From contig JAOANU010000033.1 of NCBI GenBank assembly GCA_034387635.1, positions 37,421 through 101,420 on the forward strand: a stretch of DNA of 64,000 nucleotides. The letters run 5' to 3'. Below the pieces are notes generated by a model. It made no database searches, was not told the origin of the DNA, and worked only from the letters and a program-made list of their open reading frames with translations. Source of the DNA: Rhodosporidiobolus odoratus. Lineage: Eukaryota > Basidiomycota > Microbotryomycetes > Sporidiobolales > Sporidiobolaceae. Positions 13,033-24,688 of this stretch are shown here, in pieces. A program made the translations under genes and the position numbers. Each line of letters opens with the position of its first letter. The first letter of the stretch is position 1.

Positions 13033-13694
13033 CTACCGCCCTTTTGCTCCGACGGCTCCCTTGACCTCTTCCTTCACCATACCAGGGCTGAGTGTGTTCT
13101 CTCCTTCTTCGTATCCTCTGATAGCGTGGGTGAGGACGCCTCCTGCTACTCCAAACGAGGCACCAGTCCCTGCTACCCACAGCAGCGGTGCTCGTCGCAG
13201 CAAGATGGTCGTCGACATAATCTGGATTACAAGGTAGTCAGTATCTCCCTTGGCAAAATGGAACGAAAGAACAACAGGGCTGAGGGGAAGAGGAGAAGAA
13301 AAAGACTAGCGAACCGCTCCAAGCACTCCTCCAATCGCACTGTAGTCATCCGCACGTCTCTGACTCGTACTGCTGCGTATACGAGCGGCTTTACCTCCCA
13401 GCTCGGTCGGACTCAAGCCTTGCCAATACACCCTGCCGAGTTCTACACTTCCTCCCGCGACTGGTCCGAGGAGGAAGGTTGAGAGGGTTATTGTTCGGAG
13501 GGAGGCGGTAAGGGAAGGGGCGCGGCGTGCTAAGAGGGCACGGGCGGCGAGTAGGGGTGGTGCGAGGATGGCAAAGCCTTGAATTCCTGTGTGGATCGGA
13601 GGAACTGATGAGATGACGACAGTAACGAGGAGAAGCGGTGCAGCGTACCTTTGACGGCGGAATGCTTGAGTACGGTCTGCTGCGGGTCTGACAT
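13033..13694 (-). CDS. Small fungal membrane protein, DUF1757-like
   Basis: Three exons (complement): 13649-13694, 13315-13586 and 13033-13221, totalling 169 codons. The protein starts MSDPQQTVLKHSAVKG and has hydrophobic segments at GFAILAPPLLAARALL, TFLLGPVAGGSVELG and the Gly-rich WVAGTGASFGVAGGVL, separated by a basic, Arg-rich loop (QRRADDYSAIGG). This is the pattern of a small fungal family I associate with DUF1757; the name is from memory and unchecked. It is convergent with member A (107 bp apart) and divergent from the DUF6534 gene at 14148. Likely an organelle or endomembrane protein, function unknown. Confidence 0.72.
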
Positions 13695-14147
13695 GGTATC
13701 TGGGCTGTAGTCTAGCAGCCTCTCGGGCGGCGATGGAGCGAGGTGAGGGGGGGCTTGCAAGTTGGAGAGAAAGCGATGAGGCATTGAGGCGGACGACGCT
13801 CGAACACGACTCGAACAGCTTGACAAGAGACACAGTAGCTAGGGGCCGCAGGAGACGGCAGTTAAGACCTCCTATAGAGCGCTGAGCAAGCTGCGCGCGG
13901 TCGTAAACAGCGAGGCGGGCACCCAAAACATCGTCACATCTGAATCTCCTTGTCCTCCATCGACACACAGCTTCTACCGCGCTGGAACGGCGGAGATGCA
14001 TAAGCACGAGGACAAAGCGACAGAAAAGATGCTCGCACTATCGGCTTCGCCACCGCCCCGTTCGGTGGGCAGAGTCTCCTCTCTCTCTCCGCCTTCAAGA
14101 GATCCCTCGCCTCGCGTCTTCTTTTCTGCTCATTGACGCAAGCGGAC

Positions 14148-15366
14148 ATGGACGCCATCGATGCACTTATCAAGACGACCGTCGGGCCCGTCGTACGTCC
14201 ACCTTCCCTGCCTGCTTGACATCTGCCTTCGTCTTCGTTCTTTTCCCAGCGAGGCTCAAAGCGTTGACTAGCTCGTTTTTGCACAGCTTGTCGCATGTTG
14301 CCTGTCATGCTGGACCTGTGGAATCGTCTTCTCGCTTGCGGGTACGTACTGGGCGAGGTTTACGAGGGATAGGACTTGGATCAGGGTCTCCGTCGCCGTT
14401 GCGGCGGTTTGGGCCATGCTGGATACGGCGCTTAACTGCTCTTGGGCGGTCAGTACCCTTTCCCCTCACACTCAATCTTTGGTAAGGAGAGCTGACGAGC
14501 GCTTATTGGACAGTACAAGTGGTGTGTCAAAAATTACGCCCAGCCTACACTGCTTCCTCTTCGTGCTGACAGTATCTCGACTTGCGTCTCTTTTCACAGG
14601 CTCGCCATGTCCTACTACCTGATCTTCAAGCCGAAGAAGCAAATCGGGGGGCTCGTCGAGACTAGCTCGCACGTCCTTTCTCAACAAAATACTCCACCTT
14701 CCAGCTTGAGCTGAAATTGTCAACATTGCCTCGGCAGCCCTATCAAGATGATTGTCCTCAAAGCCGTACAGACCAACGCGCTGAGTGCGATCTGTCAGGT
14801 CTGCATCGTTGCGCTTTACGCTCGGTGGGGTACGGCGCTCCACTAGTACGTTTCCAGTCTTTTTCCTTCCACGATTTGCGCCTTCTCATATATCGCTGAC
14901 AATCTGACTGTCCTACCAGCACCTACTTCGGCTTCATCGAGACTAAGATTTGCAAGCTTCTGTTTTTCGCTTATGCTTCAACACTACGTTCGCTGACCTC
15001 CTCATAATACATGCCCGGAATGTAATTTCCGCAGACATCGGTTCCTTCATTGCCACCCTTAATACCCGCAACCCCCACGGCAACGGCAACTTCGACTCGT
15101 CTCACTCAAAGGAAGGCCGCACAAAAGGCCTCGGCGCCATTCCCTCGCAGCAACCCGTTCATGTCTCGGTCAGGCAGGAAATCGCCGTTGACGGGGACGA
15201 GGATGGAGACTCGCTCGGAGACATCAAGGCGTCCTTCCCAGCTCAGGGCTCCCTGGCAGCGGTTTCTGCGTCGCCTTATCACCATGTCAGCTTTGAGCCA
15301 AATACGACGACGACGCAGGATGTCGAGAAGGGTCGCTTTCAGCAGCCGGGAATGGGTGGGTATTAA
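14148..15366 (+). CDS. DUF6534-type multi-span membrane protein, copy 1
   Basis: Multi-exon gene. Resolved exons: 14148-14192 (MDAIDALIKTTVGPV), 14287-14448, 14514-14571, one from 14600, one around 14748-14851, then from 14920 on, ending TAA at 15364. Membrane segments include LVACCLSCWTCGIVFSLAG, VSVAVAAVWAMLDTAL, a segment at RLAMSYYLIF, and SAICQVCIVALYARW. The motif YWARFTRDRTWIRV and the C-terminal SFIATLNTR are hallmarks of the basidiomycete DUF6534 family (often large and lineage-expanded). After SFIATLNTR there is a hydrophilic tail rich in Ser/Asp/Gln. The exact intron between about 14660 and 14740 is unresolved: frames do not join cleanly, so either an unusual splice site or a frameshift is present. 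Function unknown. Confidence 0.72.
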
Positions 15367-16242
15367 GTGCGCGTCGAGACTCGCTCAGCTGTCCAGCGAT
15401 CCCGACAAGCTATGCCTCGAGCCGTATGGCACCTTCCTCCCCGCCTCGTCCGTTCGCGATCTTCCTTTCTTTGGCAGTACTTTCCACTGCCACCACTCCT
15501 CGTTATCGCAACGCCGCTCGTTCACACCCTTGCGTCTACGCTAGCCAACACGTCCAGCGATGCGCCAGCGCGTGAATGTCTCGATCGCGCGCACGCGCAC
15601 CCTACCTGCTCGGGGTCGTGGCTTTGCGGCCCCTCCAATGCGAGCAGAGGAGAGCCCGCTGAGAGGCTAGACGCTGCCCAGAACTCGAGTGGAGGCAAAC
15701 AGAGGTCGCCGCCGGCGACGGGCAGCTTCAGCACCCCCTTGGCTTTGACCTCCTTTCGAACCTCACCTCGTGTTGTTCTGATTAGCGTGGTGGCGTTCAA
15801 AGCTCCTTGGCGGCGATGCAGCTTCTGTGCGCTTCCATGGTTACGCTCGAGGCGGAAGCGGCTGATCTTTGTCTCGCAGATGGCAATACTCTCGCCCTTC
15901 GCGAGCAGCCGCCTTCGTCTGCCTCGCATCCTGCAACACCCACTCCGAGCCGAAACTCACGGTTCGGTGCGGCATCAGTCCGAAGAGGGCCCCGGAACCC
16001 CGAGGCTCCTGTCGCAGGCTCGTCCTCGAACGCCGCTCGCACCCCGTCCTTCTTCTCGGACGATGCACAAGCGCAACGCCTTCCACGCCACAGGCTGTCA
16101 AGTTCAGCCGGAATCGCCTCCTTCTGTTATCGCGCACCTGTCAGCGATAGTCGGTGGCTCACGTGCACAAGGTGGCACCGCCGACCCGGCTTCTTCTTCT
16201 TTTCTTTCTGTTCCCCTCCCTTCCGGCTGGAACTGCACGCGG
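15367..16242. other. GC-rich spacer with overlapping open frames, no supported gene
   Basis: About 875 bp between the two DUF6534 copies. Long frames are open on both strands, as expected of GC-rich DNA, but none shows a recognisable domain and splice-like sites do not organise them. It presumably holds the copy 1 terminator and copy 2 promoter. Confidence 0.4.
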
Positions 16243-16984
16243 AGATGGCAAAAGCAATCGGCACAGTCACAGATCTCGTAGATGCAACCGTCGAGCCCTT
16301 AGTGCGTTCCCCCTATCCTGACCAACGTTCCGTTTTGCTTCCCTCGAGGAGATTTTCGCGGAGTGACACTGTGTCGGCGACGTACTTTTCGCACTTTGCC
16401 GGACGGGACAAGGTGTTTTTGCAGGTCGTCGTCGGGATTTTGACCCTTACTGCGGTGGTGGACACAGTTGACTCCCTGCTTGCTATCGTGTCCCTCCTCA
16501 CAGCTGCGTGCGTCTCCTCCCATGTTCTACCACCGAGGCGACCCCTACTGACGCTCTCGCCCCGGCCCCTACCGACTCTCCTGCAGTTCATGACATCTGG
16601 CAAAACAAAATGACGTATACGATCGGCGGAATGCTCGAATCCAAGACCTGTGCGCTTCAGTCATACCAGCCTGAATGCTCAGTTCCCTCGAATCGGCTGA
16701 GTCGCTGGCCTTCCCAATTCCGCCTTCTCTCCTGTCCTTTCCTCTTTGCTGCCTCACCACCTGCACTTGCACTCGCATCTGCACTGTACATAGATGTCAC
16801 CTCTCTCATCGCCACTCTCAACGCTCGCTGCTCCGCCACCGCGGGCGCCTTTCAACACAGCGAAGAAGCCGCCAACAGCGGCAACCAACAGAACCAGCTT
16901 CTTCGCTTGAAAGGGTTCGGCGCCGGTGTCGGCTCTGGTCCACAGCAGCCTCAACTCGACGGGTCACGGTTGAGCGGGATCTGA
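16243..16984 (+). pseudogene. DUF6534-type protein, copy 2, probably degenerate
   Basis: Starts MAKAIGTVTDLVDATVEPL, parallel to the first exon of copy 1 (MDAIDALIKTTVGPV). It then keeps YFSHFAGRDKVFLQVVVG and LTAVVDTVDSLLAIVSLL, the family's middle segments, and ends near DVTSLIATLNARC plus a Gln-rich tail stopping at 16984. The first membrane segment (copy 1's LVACCLSCWTCG) has no counterpart; the sequence there (about 16310-16370) is hydrophilic. The second half joins only by ambiguous splicing. I therefore favour a decayed tandem duplicate, though an atypical expressed paralogue is possible. Confidence 0.5.
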
Positions 16985-17444
16985 ATGTTGATATGGATGG
17001 GAATGGGATGGGGATGGGGAGCTGGATGGGAAGAGCGGGTTTGAGTCGACGGCTGGGTTGGAGGATGGGGGTCTGAACGGAGTCAGCAGTCACGTCTTGG
17101 AATATGGAGTATGAGGACGAAGTAGGCGAAGGAGTCACTGGTATCTGGGCCATTCCACGGCAGGCGGACCTTTTCATCGCTTTTCCTCAAAAAACTGTAG
17201 GGGTATAGGTAGCATACCATTATATCATGCTTATTGAAGCGCTGGGCGGGACTACGAGGAGTTCACGTACAGCGCCGTATAATTCCTGCCGGGTGTTTTC
17301 CCGCCTAGGCTTCCTCTCCCCGTCATTCTCAAGTGACGATGGTTCAAGAACAGCTTCTATATTACTGCTTGTATACAAACAGTATGTACATGCAGGAACG
17401 AAGGTCCAGCCATCTATTTTTGCTCCCTCCCTTCGAGTCCTGCC
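16985..17444. other. Intergenic region between convergent genes
   Basis: Spacer between the 3' end of the DUF6534 copy and the 3' end of the minus-strand gene at 17445. It begins with repeated GATGGGAATGGGATGG-like purine words and is otherwise unremarkable. Confidence 0.5.
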
Positions 17445-18343
17445 TCACTCCCTCAAAAGCTCCGCCAATTCCCTAGCATACTGCTCCTCCCCTCCCACCC
17501 CACCCATCTCAGCCCTCTGCACCGTCCTCTCCCCCGCTTGCTCATCCGCCAGAGCTCTATAAACAGGCAAAGCTTCGCCCTGCTGCGCTTCTCGTTCTTC
17601 GTCTCGTTCTTGCGGTCGTCGTCGGCGGGGTGTTTCCGGGAAAGGGGTCATGGAGAAGGACGGGAGGGAGAGGGTGTAGAGGTTGGGTTCTTGAGCTTGA
17701 GGGAGGGGATAGGGAAGGTCTAGGAGGGAAGGTGGGAAGGTGGAATGAACGGGTCGAAGGGAGGAAGGACTGTTTCTTCTTCCAATCAAATCGGTGAGTC
17801 ATCTCCGGCTTATGATAGATCTTACAGTCTGTGTAAGAGTACGCACCCGTGCTTCTTCCTAGCCCCCGCAGCAGCCTTAATCAACCCCTTGACCGGTACT
17901 TTCCCAACCTTTTCCCTCCTACACCACCTGACCGCCTTTCTCAACCTCTCCTCCACAAACTTTGCCTCATCCGCCGCCCTCTGTACCGTCCTGATATGAT
18001 TCTCTGTCGCTTTCCCCGCCCAACATGAAGCTTCACCGGCGGCTTTGGCGGATAAGAGGGCGATTACTCGATCTGAGAGGGAACGGAGGCGGAGGTGCCA
18101 GTTTAGGTGGAGGGCTTGCAGGGCGTGCTCTGTCAGAGGAGCAGGTGGGGTCGTTGATCGAGTACGGCAAAGGGGGAACAGGCTCAAGGCGGGTGATCCT
18201 GTAGGAGGAGGAGAAATTGTCGAATTGGAAGTTGCCGCGGAGGTTGATGGAGGAAGAGGAGGAGGAACTAGACAGGGCGAGCGCAGACTGGCGAGCGGTT
18301 CCTTGCTGCTCAGAAGACTGTATACTGCTACCACGACGCTCAT
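17445..18343 (-). CDS. Uncharacterised basic protein
   Basis: Two coding blocks. The first (start 18343, MSVVVAVYSLLSSKEPL) runs to about 17849 with a Pro/Ser/Thr-rich N-terminus followed by a long Ala/Arg/Lys-rich helical region (LHLNWHLRLRSLSDRVIALL, then RTVQRAADEAKFVEERLRKA, then GLIKAAAGARKKHG). A donor GTGCGT follows at about 17848. The second block (roughly 17752 down to 17445) continues with a Pro-rich stretch, a basic RRRRPQERDEERE patch and ends with EEQYARELAELLRE. Exact splice sites were not closed and the start could lie in an upstream exon because CAGG precedes the ATG. I do not recognise the family. Its 5' end faces the 3' end of ERG26, 230 bp away. Confidence 0.5.
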
Positions 18344-18574
18344 CCTGCCTGTTTAGAGAGAGTCGACGGCGAGCAAGCTGAGACGGAGACGAGATAGGCC
18401 GAGCAATCCCAAGATTTCGGCCGGCGTGCTATCGCAAAGATGAGGGAGGCGCACACGGTAGATGAAAGGGCAGAGCAACGGAGAGTCGAAAAGGACGCGG
18501 GAGCTGAGCCAAAATGCCGCAACGATTAGGGCACTTTGCAACGATGACGAGAAAGGCTCCGGGCTGTGTCGCGC

Positions 18575-20243
18575 TCATTCCTTGTCTCTCTTCTTCGACA
18601 CAGCCTCGTCTACTGCGTTTCTACTACGCTGCTTGAACTTATCTTGTTTGTACCACTGTACGTACAAAAAGGTAAAAAAGGGGATAGTGGGAGGGAACGA
18701 GGAGGCGGAGAGGGGAGAGAAAGCGTACCTCAACACCCGACTTGATGCCTTCTTCGAGGGATTCGATGGGTTCATAGCCGAGTACTCTTCGAGCCTACGA
18801 GACATGTGAAGACTGTCAGATGAAGCACCGCAGAAGAGGGCCATGAGAGCGAAGGAAGGGGGACAGGGAACCAAGAGCAATGGGGACCCCCGAACGTACC
18901 CTCTCAATGTCAAAGTACATATCTTCCAGAACATACGCCATATACTTCTTCGTAACTCCCATCTCCTCCGGTTCCCTCCCCACAACCCTCGCATACGCCT
19001 CCGCCATCGTCGCGAAAAACATCCCCACCGCTCCGGGAAAGACAATGGGGTTCCACCATCGTTGAGGCTGGTTGCTGTAGGCATAGTAGACAGCTCGAGC
19101 GAAGGACCAGAAGGGTACGGGTTCGCCGTTGGTGATGAAGAAGGATTGACCGGCTACGCTCAATTGCGAAGGATCGAGGGAGGAGGAGGAGGTAGTGTGG
19201 AATTGGTCGAACCGGTTGCGGGCGGCGGGGAGAGCGAGATCCTGTTCCAACCCTTCTGGAGGTTTGGCAGAGTCGATCACGTCTGGATATCGAGAAGTAG
19301 GGAGGACTCGTCGTCCTACTGTGCATGCTACAGGTTGAGAGCGACTTTCGAGTTCACGAGCGTCGAGTGGTGGGGCGTCGAGTTTTTCAGCGGCGAGAAG
19401 GTGCGCGTGTACGACGTTCTTAAGGGTGACAAAGTCGAAGAGGTTGAGGTTCGATCCCATCTGGAAGGCGGATTGACCGGCTTTGTAGACGCCAACGAAA
19501 CCGGGGAGGACTTGGCGGTCGCCAGGGCTACACGTAGAGCGTCTCAGCATTGCCTTGACTGCGTGAGCGAGAGAGAGAGAGATAGAGCAATGGTGAAGAA
19601 GAAGAAGCGTACCCGATGATTCCTCCCAATCGCAGAGCGCAAGTCAACAGCCCATCCTTCCCATTCGAGTCCAGGACAATCTTCTCCGCCTTGGCCTGCG
19701 CAAACCCGCACAACTGTGCATCAGTCTCGCTCCGTTAGACGGTGCAGGCAAGAAGGACTGCAGGATGTTCGCGAGATTCCGCACCTTTGTCCCAGCATAC
19801 GTCGCCTCTGTCTCATCCTCCCCAATTCTCGGTACCCTCTCGTCAACATTCTTCAACCCCACTCCTTGCTCATACACTACCGTCATCGAGCTAGTAAACA
19901 CCAACTTCTTCACCCCAGCCTCTCTACAAGCTCTCACCACCTCTTTCGTTCCCTCCACATTCACCTGCTCCCAAACTTTGGCAGTAGCATTCGCGTGCGG
20001 TGAAGCGGTATGGAAGACTGTAGTAGCGGCGGAAGATGTCAAGGAAGAGACAATGGAGGTGAAGGAGGTGATGTCGGTTCGGAAGAATCTGTAGCCCGGG
20101 GTGTGGGTTCGTTGAGTCAGGCCGAAGGAGGCGACGCGTGAAGGGCCGTGTTTCTGGGTGAGAGCGGTGATAAGGGCGGACCCGAGGAAGCCTTCGCCGC
20201 CGATTACGGCGAAGGAGTCGGGAGAGGTAGAGGGGGAGGACAT
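18575..20243 (-). CDS. ERG26: Sterol-4-alpha-carboxylate 3-dehydrogenase (decarboxylating)
   Basis: NAD(P)-dependent enzyme of the C4-demethylation complex in ergosterol synthesis (works with Erg25 and Erg27 at the ER). Five exons (complement): 19785-20243, 19613-19695, 18900-19527, 18729-18794 and 18575-18655, totalling 439 codons. Features: N-terminal Rossmann motif GGEGFLGSALI, HTASPHANA, the SDR catalytic Ser region FTSSMTVVYEQG, YxxxK as TYAGTKAKAEK, the GPGDRQVLPGFVGVYKAG segment, FDFVTLKNVVHAHLLAAEKL, and FFITNGEPVPFWSFARAVYY. A Ser/Ala/Arg insertion sits between HAHLLAAEKL and the later block. The C-terminus is Lys/Arg-rich (SKKRDKE). All key residues look present, so I expect an active enzyme. 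Confidence 0.93.
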
Positions 20244-21033
20244 GGTCTGGAAGATGGAGCAGGGTGGAGAGTCTGTCAGGCAGCGTGAGCGTATGGTCCG
20301 ACACGTACCTAGCACGGAAGGCGACTCGCGAATTGCAAGGAGGTGCCCATCGCGAAGCGATGATGTCGACGGGACTGGGCTCACCTTGTACCGTAATAAG
20401 TGACCAGCGTCAAGTTTACTATATCTTGGCACCTATAGCGAGTAGTATAGGTCCGTTCAGCGTAGTCGACGTGTTTACGAAGCGTTTCAAGTCAGAGTCG
20501 AACGAGGTGCCAAAGTCTGGCAGAGACACCGTGCGGCTAACGTCGTGCGTGTAGGGCGTATCTACGACGACCCGAAGCAAACGCAGCTAAAGCAGAGCGC
20601 GTAGATCGACGTCACGTGAGTGAGGGGAAGCAGTGCGGACGCACAAAGGGAGGCGATGCCGGCTCTCGTGCTTTGCTGCGTATAGCGTTCTGCAGCTACG
20701 GGACTTCCCTTTGCCGCTCCCCTGTGGCCGGGTCCGGCAGCTGCTGTAGCGGAGAATCGCCCCCAACTCCGTCCTTTCTTGTTCTTCGGTTTCCTCTTTT
20801 CCCGTTTTGCCGGCGTCCTCCGGGTCATATTCACCGACCAGGAGTTGAGAGCAAAGCTACAAAGATTTTGTTTCATGTCAAAGAGATGAGAGAGGGGTGC
20901 GAGAACTAACACTACACAGACAGACAACGGATCCCATCTCTTCCTCCTCCCTTCCTCAACCTCCGTGTCCCCTTTTCCCACCGCATATCCATTCCTCAAT
21001 GCACACCCAGCTACCAACCACGCCCTCCACCGC
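20244..21033. other. Intergenic region upstream of ERG26
   Basis: A 790-bp spacer between two minus-strand genes. It should carry the ERG26 promoter (right of 20243) and the 3' region of the GHITM-like gene. Open frames on both strands show no domain. Confidence 0.45.
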
Positions 21034-22516
21034 TTACTTACGCCTGTTTCCTTGCTGGAGTAGCAAAATTCGAATTATGGAAGTAAACAAGTTTATGACA
21101 TCCAAGATCATAGATACGCTCTCCCGGATGGGATCCGCCCGGATAACGCCCCTCTGAGCGAGATGGGCATTGCGACGAATCTTTTGCGTGTCATAGAGGA
21201 TCATACCGCTGAAGACAGCTATTTTCCCCGTTGCAAAACAAAGACATCAGCGACTGTTTCTTTTCGGCAAGGGAGACCGGGGAGCCGGAGGGTCGGAAGC
21301 AGAAAGACGCACCGACACCTCCGTAAGCTCCGACACGCTCGAGATTGGTCATGGTGCGAAGAGCCATTCGGGGCATGAACATCGGGGCGAGGTTGGCGCA
21401 GACTAGGACGCCGAGACCGGCGAGGAGGGGACCGCCTGTGCGTCACACATTCACAGCACGACAAAGGGAAGGGTCCAGGTTAGTAGGAGGTACGAATACC
21501 AGACGCGAGTCAGGAAAGGAAGGCACGAGAAAACACAAGATTGGGTGGAGAGGACAGATGAGAAACGCACCAATCCACAAGTACTTCTCACTCTCGGCCG
21601 TAGCGCCTACATAACTGATTCCACCGACGGCACCGAGGGTGTAGAGACCAGCGCGACCGAGAATGGCGGGGGCGAGGAAGAACATGGGAGAGAGGGTGAG
21701 GCCTTGCATGGTCGAGAAGGCGGCCCAGGAGGCGTAGTGGAGGGGAGAGTCGGGGGCGGTGTAGTACACGCCCTGTCAGAAGGAATAAGTGATCATTCGC
21801 CCTGTGACGGCGGAGAAAAGCCGAAGAGGGAACTAAGAGGCTCACCATCATACTGCCGATACTGAGCGCTGCACCACCCGCCATCACAGCCCAGGGGTTG
21901 GCACTCATCAGCCTCACAGCCAATCCGTTCTGGTGAGCCAAGTAGGCAGCGGCTGCCGTGATGGTCAACCCACCGGCCGTCCAGCCGAACGTCTTGCGGA
22001 GGTAGTCGCCCTCGAAGCTAGCGAGTGTACCTTCAGGCTGGTTGAGAAGGAGATTGAGAGCTACGGCACCAACGGCACCCTGTACATGTGAAACAGAAAT
22101 CAGTCGATTCGGTTGATCTCAGTAGAGCGAGAAAAAGGAAGTGACTGCGAGTACACGCAGAAGGAGAGCACGGGTAGACGCAGAGGGATAACATGAGGAC
22201 GTACGACTCCGAAATTGATGCCTACTTTCCTCCAGTCAACCTGCTGCTTGCCCCCACCATACGCCGGCTGCTGAACCGTCGCAATGCCCCTCTTCCCACT
22301 CGCATTCCCACCGGCCTTGAAGGCTTCACGGGATTTAATCCACGTCTGAGTTCGTTGCTGAGCTGGTGAGAAACGGAATGCGGTACGGGCTGAGGTGGTG
22401 AAGAGACGGGAGGAAGTGGAGGAAGTGGAGGAGGAAGTGGCGAGTGGTCGGAGGAGAGTTGGGGATGATCGAGTAGCGTGAGAGAGTGAGGGGAGCACGC
22501 GTGTGAAGCTTGTCAT
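21034..22516 (-). CDS. GHITM/MICS1-like mitochondrial BAX-inhibitor-family membrane protein
   Basis: Five exons (complement): 22205-22516, 21846-22079, 21571-21772, 21313-21435 and 21034-21218, totalling 352 codons. The first 75 residues are rich in Ser/Thr/Arg with almost no acidic residues, a mitochondrial presequence (SRLFTTSARTAFRFSPAQQ). The core has multiple membrane spans: GAVGAVALNLLL, AGGLTITAAAAYLAHQNG, AVMAGGAALSIGSMM, MFFLAPAILGRAGLYTLGA, and GPLLAGLGVLVCANLAP. The BI-1 signature follows: GMILYDTQKIRRNA, then DPIRESVSMILDVINLFTSI. Relatives lie in the inner mitochondrial membrane and affect cristae organisation and ion exchange (family knowledge). The last acceptor is TAG, in frame only with donor GTGCGT at 21312. 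Confidence 0.9.
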
Positions 22517-23113
22517 GCTGTGTACGTGTGTGTAGCGGTAAGTTCTAAGAGGAAAAGAAAGAGCAAGTCGTTTCGGCAACTGATGAAACTCGTCGTCACC
22601 GTTCTACACTCTTCCATAGCCGCTAGTTTCGAGCTGACAGGCCGCTCACAGCATACTGCATCTACTAAATCTGTCGCTAGCTGCCGCCCGCTCGCGCTCC
22701 GGTCTGCCCGTGCCGCTCTCACCCTCGTTGGCATCCTCTCGGCAAGTCGACGCCCGACGGCCACCTACCAAGCAGCCACTCTGCACAAGTCTACATTGTT
22801 CCGGTCAGGCCGTGCCGCGCCAGCCCACCACCGACAAGTCTGTCAAGAGGGAGTCGACCCGGCAAGACTTCACTGCCTCGTCTTTCTTCGCGCTTTCACA
22901 CTCCGCGGGCTTACCGCTAGGGGACGGCGGTTGACGCGAAAAGGATGGCTTGCCCTGTCTCTCTCTCTTGCTTCGACTGTCTGTCGCTCCAATCTAATTC
23001 TGCTGCCGCATCGTCTGGTTCGCTGCCGCTTCTCCAGCTGTTGATCACCCCCTGGGCAGCCCAATCAAGCCTTCCGGTCGCTGTCTGATCGCCTTCAATC
23101 CACAGGAACAGCA
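22517..23113. other. Divergent promoter region, no gene seen
   Basis: About 600 bp between the minus-strand GHITM-like gene and the plus-strand gene at 23114. Frames open on both strands look like GC-rich noise. Confidence 0.45.
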
Positions 23114-24219
23114 ATGAGCAACTCCAGAAATGGTCTTTGGGACCCACACACTGTTAAAGGCCGTCGGGCGCTTGAACTCTTAGCTGAAGGTGCGTTTTCT
23201 AGCTGCGCTTCGCTAAGAAGATCAACCACTCAATACCTTAAACGAGCAGCTAAGCAACATGTCTATTCGAAAGACGACCTCCTCTCCGGGGCCCTGTCGA
23301 GCGTGTCAGGCCTTTACAATAACCCCAACAAGCAAGTCATCTGGTGTTTTATCGACCCTGCGGACAATTCTGCTGTCAAAGGGCCCTTCACTCGAACCAC
23401 TGCCCTCGCGGAGTACATAGCGGCTCGCGCGTCAGGCCAGGAGGTTTGCCCCAATCACAAACAAATAAAGTCGCGCCTACAGCACGAAAAGCTGCAAAGG
23501 AAAAGCCGGGGGCAGGAGGACTTGGTGTCGGGACCTTCGAGCGTTGCTCGACGTCATTACCGTGAGTGGCTCTGGTGTTCCGTGTCCGTGAGCGCCGAAG
23601 CGAGCGGGGCCTCGTGCTTGAGCTGACCCATCTCTGCCCCTCTCTTCTAGCGCACAGTAGGGTGCACCAGCCACAAGCTAGACAGGGACCTCTGGCTCGT
23701 TCGGTCCTGACTCGAGGACAGCGACCGCTGCTTTCAGTGAGATTTCTTCTCATGCTGTGATCTCTCCGCGGCTTGCCCTGTGTTCCAAGTGGAGTTCCTC
23801 GAGACTTCCTGGCTGACTGTGTGTCTCGTGCGCTGTAGCGCCCTGTCGTTGGAGATGACCACCCTCCTCCTGTTACACATCCCGGGCCCACGCGTCTTGC
23901 CTTTGTCAACAGCACTACGGCAAGTCGGCAGAGCCATCTTCCGGTACTCCTGCTGACATCACCATGCTGACTTTCGAGTACTTTGTGCAGAACAACCCCT
24001 TGCAGCATGTGGAACCTCCCTCCGGGCAGCGAGATAACCGTGATGACGAGGAGTTACTCCGCTTGATGGGGCAGCAACCTGTATGTACCTCCGAGTATGA
24101 GGGGCGAGCAGATGGAAGATCTAGACAGGCTGACAGACCGTTTTTCGCAGGATGCAACGCGGGTGGCCCGGCCGTGGGACCATGGGCACTGGGACCCGAA
24201 TGTGTACCGTGATTTATAG
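23114..24219 (+). CDS. Possible TEA/ATTS-like protein, tandem copy 1
   Basis: Exon 1 (23114-23561, 149 codons plus 1 base) starts MSNSRNGLWDPHTVKGRRAL. Its second half reads KGPFTRTTALAEYIAARASG and then HKQIKSRLQHEKLQRK. This resembles helices 2-3 of the TEA domain (family pattern: YGRN..LI..YI..RTGK....RKQVSSHIQVL), with the DNA-reading helix counterpart at HKQIKSRLQ. Downstream exons (from 23651, about 23849, 23995 and about 24150) encode a Pro/Arg/Gln-rich region and an end with WDHGHWDPNVYRDL before TAG at 24217. The canonical first TEA helix is not convincing. It is followed head-to-tail by a shorter relative at 24689. The TEA assignment is an inference from one stretch; otherwise the protein is uncharacterised. 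Confidence 0.5.
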
Positions 24220-24688
24220 GGTGCATTGTGCGGGCCATGACAGGGGGTTAGGGAGCTATGGACAGTGCAGGAATAGGGATTGGGACTGTTCTAAAGGCAC
24301 ATGGAGGATGTGTGGGCAAATGTGACCAGAGTACAATGGCCTTGTTGACCTTCTCATCCGCGTTCTCAAGTCTGTCTTCTCAGTAGGGACCTTACTGGGT
24401 ACTCAGGCTCAAAGCAGTGTGCTGTCCCTCCGCAGTTGACCCGTCTTAAGCAGGTCCGCCCGTGATCCGACCTATCACTGCCTTGTTGATATTTGCGGCA
24501 TCATCATCCGCGGGCTCACCGTTCTCGTCGAAACGGCCGTTGTCTGGTCGCGCACACACACCTTTTGTCGTCTCGCTGCTCGCTCTTTAGGATCGTCTGC
24601 ACGTCCAAAATCCCAACCAGCTCCAAACCAATCTGCCCTTCGCTCCTTCCCACCTACGCTCCCCAGAGCCAGAAGAAGCGAGGCAGCC
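24220..24688. other. Spacer within the tandem pair
   Basis: 470 bp between the two related genes. No open frame with coding character; presumably terminator and promoter. Confidence 0.5.

Noticed and set aside
17445..20243. A sterol gene cluster with ERG1
   Set aside because: ERG1 and ERG26 are about 13 kb apart with unrelated genes between; fungal sterol genes are not normally clustered, so chance proximity is more likely.
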